Positions 1-7,390 of a DNA stretch of 64,000 bases are shown piece by piece. Source of the stretch: an uncultured Cellulomonas sp. (GTDB lineage: Bacteria > Actinomycetota > Actinomycetes > Actinomycetales > Cellulomonadaceae); NCBI RefSeq assembly GCF_947494015.1, contig NZ_CANLTL010000013.1, positions 1 to 64,000 of the forward strand. Reading direction: 5' to 3'. The notes under the pieces were generated by a model, which did no database searches, was not told the DNA's origin, and saw only the letters and a program-made list of their open reading frames with translations. The stretch's first letter is position 1. Each line of letters starts with the position of its first letter. The position numbers were made by a program, and so were the translations under genes.

Positions 1-567
1 TTGGGCACGGTGCACATCCTCCCAGCGGTGCCCCTCGGCACCACAGGTCAGGTGTCACCTATCCGTGCAGCAGACCCCCGCCTGCTGTCGGCGATCGGCA
101 CGACTCACCTCGTGGGGGCCATGGTCAGCGCTCGCTCGAAGGACCGCCGAAGCGCCGATATGCACCTGGCCGGCGCCCGCCGTGCGGCGACTGTGCTCGG
201 GTCCGACGGCAACCACATGTGGACCGCGTTCGGCCCGACCAACGTCACGATCCACGAGGTGGCCGTCGCGGCCGAACTTGGCGACTTCCAACGGGCGGCA
301 GCCCTAGGCCAGCAGGTCGACGCATCATCGATGCCGATGGAGCGGCAGGTCAGGCACAGTCTGGAGGTAGCGAGAGCGCTGCACTTCCAGCGCAAGCAAC
401 CTGAGGCGCTCGCGCTTTTGCTCGGAGCCGAGCTGCGCGCCCCTGAGCAGGTACGGCGGCACTACATGACCCACTCGCTCCTCCATGAGTGGCTTCGCAC
501 GCGACGCGTGACGCCCAGCACCGAGCTACACGGTTTGGCCAGTCGAGCCGGCATCCTCGCCGAGTGA
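1..567 (+). CDS. XRE-family regulator, C-terminal part (5' end off-window)
   Basis: This is the C-terminal 188 residues of a protein whose start lies upstream of the window; the TTG at base 1 is simply where the open frame is cut. The helical sequence, with LAGARRAATVLG, VRHSLEVARAL and the end SRAGILAE, resembles the TPR-like tail that follows an N-terminal helix-turn-helix in actinobacterial XRE regulators. The DNA-binding domain itself is not visible. Such regulators often precede a NUDIX hydrolase gene, and a NUDIX N-terminal fragment starts 26 bp downstream here. The gene lies in the lower-G+C island. The family call rests on sequence style, so the regulated target is unknown. Confidence 0.6.
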   Translation: MGTVHILPAVPLGTTGQVSPIRAADPRLLSAIGTTHLVGAMVSARSKDRRSADMHLAGARRAATVLGSDGNHMWTAFGPTNVTIHEVAVAAELGDFQRAAALGQQVDASSMPMERQVRHSLEVARALHFQRKQPEALALLLGAELRAPEQVRRHYMTHSLLHEWLRTRRVTPSTELHGLASRAGILAE

Positions 568-592
568 TCCGACCGCTACCTATCCTGACCAC

Positions 593-661
593 GTGACCGA
601 GGAAGAGAAGTTCGCTACCCCCCGCGTGGCCGCCGGCGGAGCCGGCGCCTTGATCTCCTAG
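593..661 (+). pseudogene. NUDIX hydrolase, N-terminal fragment
   Basis: A GTG start at 593 opens a 22-codon frame ending in TAG at 659-661. The peptide VTEEEKFATPRVAAGGAGAL is what one sees at the very start of actinobacterial NUDIX hydrolases, just before the first beta strand, and then it stops. The remaining two thirds of a NUDIX protein lacks its own start and lies on the opposite strand at 3148-3600. The fragment is therefore read as the broken 5' end of a NUDIX gene that once followed the XRE regulator. The rest of 568-789 shows no other gene. Confidence 0.5.
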
Positions 662-789
662 AGGCCAATTCGGCAGAGTAGCGTGAGCAACTATGAGTCG
701 CAGGTGTCCGCGTAGATCGATAGCGGGCCCTGGGTTTTCGCCGGGCAGCCGCGCACCGCTTCAGTCAATCTCTACTAGGATGCCTGCGC

Positions 790-3111
790 ATGACATATGA
801 AATGGCCGAGGTTCGTGGACGGGTATCCATCCGTCCATGGAGGGTGAGTCCGCTGGTGGACGCAACATCGGCGACCGAGGTTCGCAATGCGATTGTGCGA
901 CTATCGGGGGTGTGGGGCGGCTATTACATGCCGATCCTCGATGTGAGGAGTTCGCCTGACCATTTGGAGGCTCAGGCCGAGATTCTTGATGTCGACTCGA
1001 TCTATGCCGATGGGCCCGCGGGTCCTCACGAGGAACTTCTGCGCAAGGAAGGGTGGAGTTGGCCGGGAGGGAAAGAGTGGGGGCCCTTTAGCCGCTCGGA
1101 GCAAGGTTTCCGCACGGCTCTACTGCCGACAAACGCTGTGCTCAATTCCCGTGAACATGTTCTACTCCCAATCTGGCAACCGGGCGACACTTCTGATCTT
1201 CTATACGCTGCGACCTGGGGCGTACCCGAGGGTCTAGCCGACGGCGTCAGCGCGCGGCGGGATATTCAGATAGATACCGCGACGCTCAACGAAGTCCTGG
1301 GTTCGTGGAACGCAGGCGACTTGCAATCCGTTGGACTGTTGGACGTCGGCCGTCGACATGTCAGCATTCGATATGGCGCGGGGCTCGTTGGTTATCACGG
1401 AGTTTACATTGTGCGGGCCGGGCGCCCCGAAGACGTTGTAGGCTTCTGGAACTTGCGAAGTCACGGCATGCGGATGGTTGGCGTGCCGGACGACGGAGAA
1501 GCGGATGTCGTCGCCGCCCTGCTCGATGTTGGCTTTGCGGGCGTAGATTGGCAGTCGGGCGGGTCGCAGGCGGAGTCAAAGCGTGTGCTCAGCGTGTGGG
1601 GCATGGACGATGCCTCCACGTCCACAGTTCGTGCGATTAAGGAAGCTGCACATCGGTCCGGACTCGTTGCACTTCGTCGGGACCGCGAGCACTCTCCCCA
1701 CCGCATGTTCCAAGGCCTCAAGACACCGTTCGTGCGTTCCGTCCGGGTTGACTGCCGGCCCGAGGCTCGCTGGTTCGACGTCCAGTTGCCAGCATTCGGA
1801 CTAAGTGACGAGCCCGACGCCATTGCACGCGGCGTAGTCGCCGCCGAAGTATCGGTACATAGTGTGAATGGTCTAGATCCCCGACGCACGGCATCCATAC
1901 CGCCTTTTCGTAGGCACTCGTCGCTATTGCGCTCGGCAGTCACGACCGAGAGTATTCGGCACTACCGCGTGACAAGCGAGGGCTTCGCGCTTGGCATCGA
2001 GGCCACCCGTGATAACGTCCGCGTGCCGTTCGCATACAATCTCGATGTAATGGCCGTCTTGTTTGATGACGAGGCAGTCACTATCGGTCAATCAGAGCTC
2101 GGGAAGTTCCAGACACGCGCCGCTGGCAAGCTAGGGGGGGCTTTTAGTGGCGTCTTGAATCAACCGGGAATTCGCGCAGCGCTCGCTCTGACGGCGGCTA
2201 GGGCGACAGGGGTTACGTTTCCGCATCTTCGCGAAGAGATCAGACGTAATCGAGGTTCTTGGCCCGACTCGCTGTTCGGGCCGGAGACAGATGAAAAAGC
2301 GTACGCGGCGGGTCAGTTGGACTTTCTTTTGCATAGCGGTCTTTTCGTCCCCATGTTGCGGGTCCACTGTAGCCACTGCCGGGTCGAACGCATGGTGTCT
2401 GCTGACGAGTTACTGGCCACGATGCGCTGCGAGCTCTGTGGGCAAGAATTCGGTCTGGCGTTGTCTTTATCGCTTGCGCCGAGCGAGTGGCGACTACGCC
2501 TTGCGGCTCATCTTCGTCCAGACCAGGTTCAGGCGCTCATGCCCGCCCTGGCGGTAACAGGGTTGATCCGGCAGTTCCGTCACATCGAAGAGCCTCCACT
2601 CGCCCACGTTCTTGGCCTTGAGGTGACCGCCAAGGGCAAGACGGTCGAGGTCGACGTTGCGGTGTTCATCCCGGACCGCGATTGGCTTGCAGTGCTCGGT
2701 GAGGTGAAGACAAGCAACCGCATCGATGGGAAAGACATTGACGGGCTGGAGAACCTACAGCGAAGACTTCTTGAGCGCGGCGTCCGCTGCATGTTGCTGT
2801 TCGCGACACTTAAGGAGCGCTTCACCGACGACGAGCGCCGGCAACTACGTGGCCTCGTGGAGCGATCCTCTCCTCTTAAGCTAGCGAGCGGGGCGTTGGC
2901 GCCGAACCTGCCAATCGTTCTGACGGGTCCGGATCTGTCGCAGCCGCCAGGCAGCCGGGATCACCCCTGGAGATGGAAGACACCCGCCGGGATTGGCTAT
3001 GGCCTTGTGAGTACAGCTCAGGCCTCGTGCGAGCGCAACCTCGGGCTCAAAGAAGTGGCCGCGGGGCTCGAAGATGGTGAGCCGATGTTCCACTTCGAAT
3101 GGGGCGATTGA
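790..3111 (+). CDS. Large unknown protein with zinc ribbon and possible PD-(D/E)XK core
   Basis: A 773-residue protein of no recognised family. Residues 1-500 show no motif that I can name. A four-cysteine zinc ribbon is clear at C527, C530, C547 and C550 (CSHC and CELC). Downstream, EVDVAVF at 620-626 followed by LGEVKTS at 636-642 gives an acidic residue, then E638-x-K640, the order found in PD-(D/E)XK nucleases. The core also has a following helix (GKDIDGLENLQRRL). No signal peptide or membrane helix is seen. Codon use and G+C differ clearly from the chromosome to the right, as expected for transferred DNA. A nuclease role, possibly in defence, is only an inference; a DNA-binding or repair protein is equally possible. 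Confidence 0.6.
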   Translation: MTYEMAEVRGRVSIRPWRVSPLVDATSATEVRNAIVRLSGVWGGYYMPILDVRSSPDHLEAQAEILDVDSIYADGPAGPHEELLRKEGWSWPGGKEWGPFSRSEQGFRTALLPTNAVLNSREHVLLPIWQPGDTSDLLYAATWGVPEGLADGVSARRDIQIDTATLNEVLGSWNAGDLQSVGLLDVGRRHVSIRYGAGLVGYHGVYIVRAGRPEDVVGFWNLRSHGMRMVGVPDDGEADVVAALLDVGFAGVDWQSGGSQAESKRVLSVWGMDDASTSTVRAIKEAAHRSGLVALRRDREHSPHRMFQGLKTPFVRSVRVDCRPEARWFDVQLPAFGLSDEPDAIARGVVAAEVSVHSVNGLDPRRTASIPPFRRHSSLLRSAVTTESIRHYRVTSEGFALGIEATRDNVRVPFAYNLDVMAVLFDDEAVTIGQSELGKFQTRAAGKLGGAFSGVLNQPGIRAALALTAARATGVTFPHLREEIRRNRGSWPDSLFGPETDEKAYAAGQLDFLLHSGLFVPMLRVHCSHCRVERMVSADELLATMRCELCGQEFGLALSLSLAPSEWRLRLAAHLRPDQVQALMPALAVTGLIRQFRHIEEPPLAHVLGLEVTAKGKTVEVDVAVFIPDRDWLAVLGEVKTSNRIDGKDIDGLENLQRRLLERGVRCMLLFATLKERFTDDERRQLRGLVERSSPLKLASGALAPNLPIVLTGPDLSQPPGSRDHPWRWKTPAGIGYGLVSTAQASCERNLGLKEVAAGLEDGEPMFHFEWGD

Positions 3112-3147
3112 AGATCCCGTCCGTGGCGGCGCACAACGTTCCATCTC

Positions 3148-3537
3148 TCATTTGGAGTGGCGTGTAGGCACAGGCCTGTCGTGCTCGAGATAGGTTGCGG
3201 TGTCATGGCGTGCGGCGTGGGATACACGACGAGCCAGGCGCTCGGGCATCAGGCCGGCTAGTTCTTCTACGCGGAAAAATTGAGCTTCGGATAGTTCCCT
3301 GTGATCGAGATCGAAGCGGTCGAGGTCCTCTTGCGCGAGCGTGCCACCGCGAAAGATGAACAGGAGTTTGTCACCTTCTGCGGGGTGCGGCGCCCAGTCC
3401 GAGACCAGTAGGTCAGTGACGTCCAGGTGCGCGCCGAGCTCTTCGCTCACCTCGCGAATTGCGGCGGCGCGGGGACTCTCGCCCTTCTCGACGTAGCCGC
3501 CCGGGATCTCCCAGCCGTCCTTGTAGGTCGGCTTCAC
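3148..3537 (-). CDS. NUDIX hydrolase, N-terminally truncated
   Basis: The NUDIX box is intact: GGYVEKGE, then SPRAAAI, then REVSEELG, matching GX5EX7REUXEEXGU. The enzyme would hydrolyse a nucleoside diphosphate linked to another group; the substrate is unknown. The only ordinary start in frame is the GTG at 3537, which begins at KPTYKDGWEIPGG and drops the first strand of the fold. That strand is encoded in frame just upstream (GAGVLFRDDTGRVLLV, about 3535-3582), but no ATG, GTG or TTG occurs between it and the in-frame stop near 3790. The gene therefore lacks its natural start. A matching NUDIX N-terminus sits at 593-661 on the other strand. It is probably a remnant of a broken gene, or it begins at a rare codon. 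Confidence 0.6.
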   Translation of the reverse strand: MKPTYKDGWEIPGGYVEKGESPRAAAIREVSEELGAHLDVTDLLVSDWAPHPAEGDKLLFIFRGGTLAQEDLDRFDLDHRELSEAQFFRVEELAGLMPERLARRVSHAARHDTATYLEHDRPVPTRHSK

Positions 3538-3671
3538 GAGCAGGACGCGGCCGGTGTCATCGCGGAATAGGACGCCGGCGCCCGGCCTGCGGGCGGCGCT
3601 AGCGCGCCGTCCTCGGCCGGGCGTGCCGCACTCGACTGTACGGGCGCCCAGGTAACGACAACGGAGCTCCG

Positions 3672-4550
3672 CTATTTGACGGTTCGGAGAAATCTGATGC
3701 CAAACCCGCTCTTCGCGGCCCGATCCAACATCGTCGTCTGTACCACCTCCGGCAGCCTTCCGCCCACTTCCAGAGTAATGCGGCGCTGACTATCGACTTC
3801 GATCGGTCGTACACGCACCTGCACGCCCGCCGCTATCTCCTGCAGGTCCACGATCACGGCGACAGCGTCCGCAGGGAAGTCTCCGACAAGTTTCAGCGTC
3901 TCGTCAGCACGCGCGTGCCACCTGAAGTTGGCCAGCAAGTTTTCGGCCGAGCTGTGTGTGTCGTCGGACTCGCGGTCCCTTTTGCTTCCGCGCAATTCGG
4001 TGAGCACGAGATCCAGTTTTGCCGCGATTGGGTCATCTCCCTCGGGGGGAGTGCTCGCGCGCCTAGTGAGACCAAAGTACTGCCATAGAGGGTTCGACCC
4101 TGCGGCCCTATCCGCACTCGCACGAATGTGCGCAGCAAGTTTCTCAACCTCGCCCTCAAGCTTCCACGGCGCGAGGGTTGCGTCATACTGAAGTGTATTA
4201 ATGCCTGACGTATCGAACGGCAGTCGTTCAGTCGTGGAGTCGCGAACTAGGGCAATCGGGCGGTCGAGCGCGGTGCGGATGCCAAGCTCAAAAAATACGT
4301 TCGGATTGTGGCGGCTGATATCGCAGAGCACTAGGTCTGCCAATTCCAGGTTCTTCACGATCTCGGCGTGAATGAGGTCGGCTCCACGCATGATTGGTCG
4401 GACGGCTTCAAATCCCGCTCGCTCGACCGCTGGTGCAAACAGGTGGTCGAGTACGTGAATAAAGTGCTCGATGTCACCACCGTACAAATCGAGGTCTTCG
4501 GGGTGAGTTGTCAAGGGCATGGCTATGAAGCATCTACGGGGGTCCGCCAT
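3672..4550 (-). CDS. TIR-like / nucleoside 2-deoxyribosyltransferase-like protein
   Basis: A 292-residue soluble protein starting at ATG 4550. The N-terminal half begins CFIAMP and contains ADLVLCDISRHNPNVFFELG followed by IRTALDRPI. This is the signature of the TIR-like and nucleoside 2-deoxyribosyltransferase-like Rossmann superfamily, in which the FELG glutamate is the usual catalytic or ligand-contacting residue. Members cleave N-glycosidic bonds in nucleosides or NAD, and many occur in phage-defence loci. A linker around residues 165-210 leads to an unrecognised C-terminal domain of about 80 residues. The gene sits alone on the minus strand in the low-G+C island. NAD cleavage and defence are inferences; the fold call is fairly firm. 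Confidence 0.6.
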   Translation of the reverse strand: MADPRRCFIAMPLTTHPEDLDLYGGDIEHFIHVLDHLFAPAVERAGFEAVRPIMRGADLIHAEIVKNLELADLVLCDISRHNPNVFFELGIRTALDRPIALVRDSTTERLPFDTSGINTLQYDATLAPWKLEGEVEKLAAHIRASADRAAGSNPLWQYFGLTRRASTPPEGDDPIAAKLDLVLTELRGSKRDRESDDTHSSAENLLANFRWHARADETLKLVGDFPADAVAVIVDLQEIAAGVQVRVRPIEVDSQRRITLEVGGRLPEVVQTTMLDRAAKSGFGIRFLRTVK

Positions 4551-5116
4551 GGCGACATGCTCGCAGAAACCGCGCCCACCTGCCGCGCCTATGGCGGGCG
4601 CGTTGCGAACAGGGTTGGCAGCGCTCGTTCACCAAGCACCGGCCCCACTTGGATCACGTTGGACTGCGCGATCGAACCTCCGAGCCGCCGACCCGATGGC
4701 CGAGCATCCGCCCGCCTCCGGCCCGCGTCAAGGGTGCCTGCGGCGTCACTACGTGATGAGCTGCGCTCACCCTTGACCCGGGCCTCCGTCGGGCTCTTTG
4801 CTCCGCTATCGGGTCGGTGGCTCTCCCTGGTCGCAGACCGCGCCTGTTGCGTGCCTGATGGGACCGCGGATCACGCTCGCACGTACCGATTGGTTGGCTA
4901 CCGCGCTGACAGTCACCCCTGCAGTCGCACGTGTGCTGCCCGCGAGGGTGACCCATCTGACCTCCACGCCAGATCCCGAACTGGTGGTCTCGGTTGAGGT
5001 CGGGTCCACGTGCGGGTCCACGTCGTGGCGAGAACCACCATGGTCGCCCGGTCCGTCTACCAGACGCGACCTGCGCTTCCATGCTGCGCGCGCGGCCTAC
5101 GTGGACGTCCAGACCA
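4551..5116. other. Gene-free stretch of the island
   Basis: No convincing gene is present in these 566 bases. Open frames on both strands are Arg/Pro-rich or fragmentary and match no family I know. The stretch holds one inverted repeat (listed separately at 4720-4784) and a short local duplication around 5001-5022 (gggtccacgt twice). It ends exactly where the tRNA 3' fragment starts at 5117. Confidence 0.5.
4720..4784. repeat. 17-bp inverted repeat with palindromic loop
   Basis: The arm GGCCCGCGTCAAGGGTG (4720-4736) is the reverse complement, with one mismatch, of CACCCTTGACCCGGGCC (4768-4784). The 31-base loop contains the smaller palindrome TCACTACGTGA. The structure could be a recombination or protein-binding site, or a stable RNA hairpin. 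No T-run follows, so it is not a standard terminator. It lies 330 bp before the tRNA fragment that bounds the next element. Confidence 0.5.
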
Positions 5117-5156
5117 AATCAGCGGGTTCGGGGTTCGAGTCCCTGATGGCGCACCA
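5117..5156 (+). other. 3' half of a tRNA (tRNA-Lys-like), att site left
   Basis: The sequence has exact tRNA 3'-half geometry: anticodon-stem strand TCAGC, a five-base variable loop, a T stem CGGGG/CCCTG closing a seven-base loop TTCGAGT, the acceptor strand ATGGCGC, discriminator A and encoded CCA (5154-5156). No matching 5' half (expected to begin GCGCCAT) precedes it, so it is not a functional gene. Such fragments are regenerated when an element integrates into a tRNA 3' end. The acceptor sequence is typical of actinobacterial tRNA-Lys, but the anticodon is missing, so the identity is inferred. An integrase remnant begins 19 bp downstream. Confidence 0.75.
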
Positions 5157-5174
5157 CCACCGCAGGCCAGCGAC

Positions 5175-5847
5175 CTACACCGGGTCGCTGGCCTGAGGCA
5201 TGTCCGGGGCCGGGTCCACGTGCTGTGCCGGGTCTCGATCGAACAGCGTGTCCAGGCTGGGCGCGACGTCGGCTCGGGGCAGCCGCCGGCCCATGTGGAC
5301 GTCCTGCGTCATCGACACCCTCGCGTGGCCGAGCTGGTCGGCGATCGACCTCGCCGTCGACCCGTGCTCGTCGAGCAGCGTCGCCACCGTCCGGCGAGCC
5401 GTGTGCGGGACGAACCACTCGAACTCCATACCAGCCGCACCATGCGGACACCGCGACTGACGTCGTCGCAGTTCCACCAGCCGCCCGTGGTGTCGAGGAA
5501 GACCGCTCCGGCGCCGTCCGACGACGCCGGGCGCTCGCGCAGCATCGCCACGCACCAGACCGGCACCGGCAGGACGCGCTGCGACATCGTCGACTTGCGC
5601 CCGTGCCTCCTTTGCCTCGCAGGAGCGGTCGAGGACCTGAACACCCCGCCCGCCGCATCGCCTCATCGACAGACTGCGTGAGCGCTCGCTGTGCTGCCAC
5701 CTTCGAGCGCCCGAGCGCGGTCCACCGGCCGCGGCGGCCCTGGTGGTCGCGGAGGTAGACCCGTGCCGCCACCGAGCCGTCGGGCGCACAGTGCGGGTGA
5801 TCTCCGCTCGCCCGCCAGGTGCCAGGTGCCGCATCAGGCGACCACAT
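5175..5847 (-). pseudogene. Tyrosine site-specific integrase, decayed
   Basis: Pieces of one phage-type integrase lie in order on the minus strand but in different frames. The N-terminus with PGTW and VYLRDHQGRRGRW is at about 5720-5847. A middle piece with LPVPVWCVAMLRER and DGAGAVFLDTTGGWW is at about 5460-5590. The C-terminus with VPHTARRTVATLLDEHG, SIADQLGHARVSMTQDV and HMGRR is at about 5250-5400. Much of the core-binding and early catalytic region (roughly 150-200 residues) is missing. In the last block the position usually held by the nucleophilic tyrosine (TQDVYMGR in the family) is histidine (TQDVHMGR). The gene is frameshifted, deleted and catalytically dead. It lies beside the att-like tRNA fragment, as expected for an integrase. 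Confidence 0.75.
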
Positions 5848-5849
5848 CG

Positions 5850-6038
5850 ATGGACAGACTGTCCCTGTACCTGGGCGTACCCGTGAACGATCGGTACGCC
5901 TGGCGCTCGGAGTGCCGAGGACCCTGCTTGGCCCGTCGCGTGGGTCGGTACCTGCACTACGGCCCGGACAACATGCGCGAGTGGGTGGCCAGGCAGCCGA
6001 TCAACTCCGGCAGAGCGCACTGGACAGCGCGGACATGA
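5850..6038 (+). CDS. Excisionase-like small DNA-binding protein
   Basis: A 62-codon frame from ATG 5850. The motif MDRLSLYLGVPVNDRYAWRS followed by RRVGRYLHYGPDNMREWVAR matches the winged helix-turn-helix of AlpA/excisionase-type proteins, which usually read LAxYLGVPxxTLYxWR with VGRHLRY and an xVxxWL end. Such proteins bend DNA at att sites to direct excision. It is divergent from the decayed integrase, with starts almost touching, whereas excisionase genes are more often on the integrase strand. No good ribosome binding site is visible. It may be a relic, like its partner. The 6039-6305 stretch after it contains no gene that I can recognise. Confidence 0.5.
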   Translation: MDRLSLYLGVPVNDRYAWRSECRGPCLARRVGRYLHYGPDNMREWVARQPINSGRAHWTART

Positions 6039-6305
6039 GTTCTGTCCGGGAGTCACGTGCATGCGGCCCCGTGTCGGTCGGGCTTACCGCTTTTGCGCGG
6101 TTGGACTTCGGCGTGCGACCGCCGCTGCACGTGCGGCCACGTGCGTGTGTCGGCCGAAGCGCTTTCTAGTCAACCAGGTTCACCTTCCGCGCTTCGGCAC
6201 TCGGCGGGACTGACCATCAGGGCGCAGGCTCCTGATCACCCGAGTCGCCGCTGACCTTCGGCCTTCCTCCTCTCCTACAGCCGTCCATCGTCGATGCACG
6301 CATGT

Positions 6306-7172
6306 TCAGAACAGCGCGAAGATGCCTGCGACGACCTTCCCGACGTCCACGATCTTCTTACCCACCGCGACTGCCTCATCGAGGTCGTGTGAGAGCATGT
6401 TGCGGGGGTTCTCCACCAAGAGAAGACGCACGGCAGCCATCTTCGCCATGATCTCCGTAGGGACGACCTCCTCGTAACTGCTTGTCCGCGACGAAGGTTT
6501 CCCCGGGATCCACGTGCCGTCCACGCCGAGGGTGTGCAGCTCGCTACGCCACAGCACAGCGTTGGCTTCGTCCACCACCAGCACGCCGCACGCTCCATGA
6601 AAGCCATAGGACTCGTTGCGAGTCCAGACATGCAACTCGGTGTGCAGTCGGCCGTCTCTGGTCAACGTCGCGTCGGCGGAGACCCACTTGCCTCTCGACA
6701 GTCGCGACTGACCGTTGATGCGCATCGGGAAGAGTGACTCGGCCGGCAAGACGGTCACCGTGAACGTCTCCCACTGAGCCGCCGCTGAGCGGTTGGCGAC
6801 AACTTCCCGACCGCCCGCCCCTTCTGCGCAGATGTAATGCCCGTCATGAACTCGGAAGTGGACCTGGCAGCCGGAGGCGATGTCGGCGACACCGTCGACG
6901 CGCTCGATCAGGAAGGTCTCCCAGATGGACGGAACTGTCCTGTTGGCCACGACCTCCCTGTCCCCTCCACCTTCGGCGCACAAGAAATGCATGCCATCGG
7001 CGGTCACGATGTTGACCGGCACTCCGGATCTGAGCTCTGCGCCCTGGGCAGCCACGAGGCGGAACGTCTCCCACTGGGCCGGCCACGTACGAATCGCGTT
7101 GACACCACCACCGCCGCCGCCGTCCGCACTCACGTAGTGCTGGCCGTCGTAGGTCTTGAGCTGGATGAACAT
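6306..7172 (-). CDS. Fascin-like beta-trefoil protein
   Basis: A 288-residue protein starting at ATG 7172, chosen because AGGGGGA lies just upstream; a longer frame to 7223 lacks such a site. Three consecutive repeats build the fold: DGQHYVSADGGG with QWETFRL, DGMHFLCAEGGG with IWETFLIERV, and DGHYICAEGAGG with QWETFTV. The pattern (DGxYxxAEGGGxxxVxANRxxxxxWETF) is that of fascin-like/actin-crosslinking beta-trefoils. Residues 150-288 form a second, unrecognised domain ending in a hydrophobic helix (VGKKIVDVGKVVAGIFALF). Trefoils of this type usually bind carbohydrate or protein. The SLATT-type membrane protein gene upstream is on the same strand, so the two may form a sensor-effector pair. 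That pairing is inference. Confidence 0.65.
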   Translation of the reverse strand: MFIQLKTYDGQHYVSADGGGGGGVNAIRTWPAQWETFRLVAAQGAELRSGVPVNIVTADGMHFLCAEGGGDREVVANRTVPSIWETFLIERVDGVADIASGCQVHFRVHDGHYICAEGAGGREVVANRSAAAQWETFTVTVLPAESLFPMRINGQSRLSRGKWVSADATLTRDGRLHTELHVWTRNESYGFHGACGVLVVDEANAVLWRSELHTLGVDGTWIPGKPSSRTSSYEEVVPTEIMAKMAAVRLLLVENPRNMLSHDLDEAVAVGKKIVDVGKVVAGIFALF

Positions 7173-7390
7173 GAGTCCCCCTCGATCGGCCGGGTCTGGT
7201 CGGGGCCAGACGTCGATGCCCACACCTCGTGGGCCGGCTCAACACCCACGATGCTGACGACGCCACCGGCCCCACAGAGAACTTGGTCCTGAGCCACTCG
7301 ACCGACTGCAAAAGCAGCTGAAGACGCGCGCTGCCCGCGCCATCGAGTTGCAGCCGCCCGTCCACGAGGATCTCGTGGGCGGGCGGAGCC

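Noticed and set aside
5117-5156. A functional tRNA gene
   Set aside because: Only the 3' half is present. The expected 5' acceptor strand, D arm and anticodon are absent upstream, so it is an integration scar.
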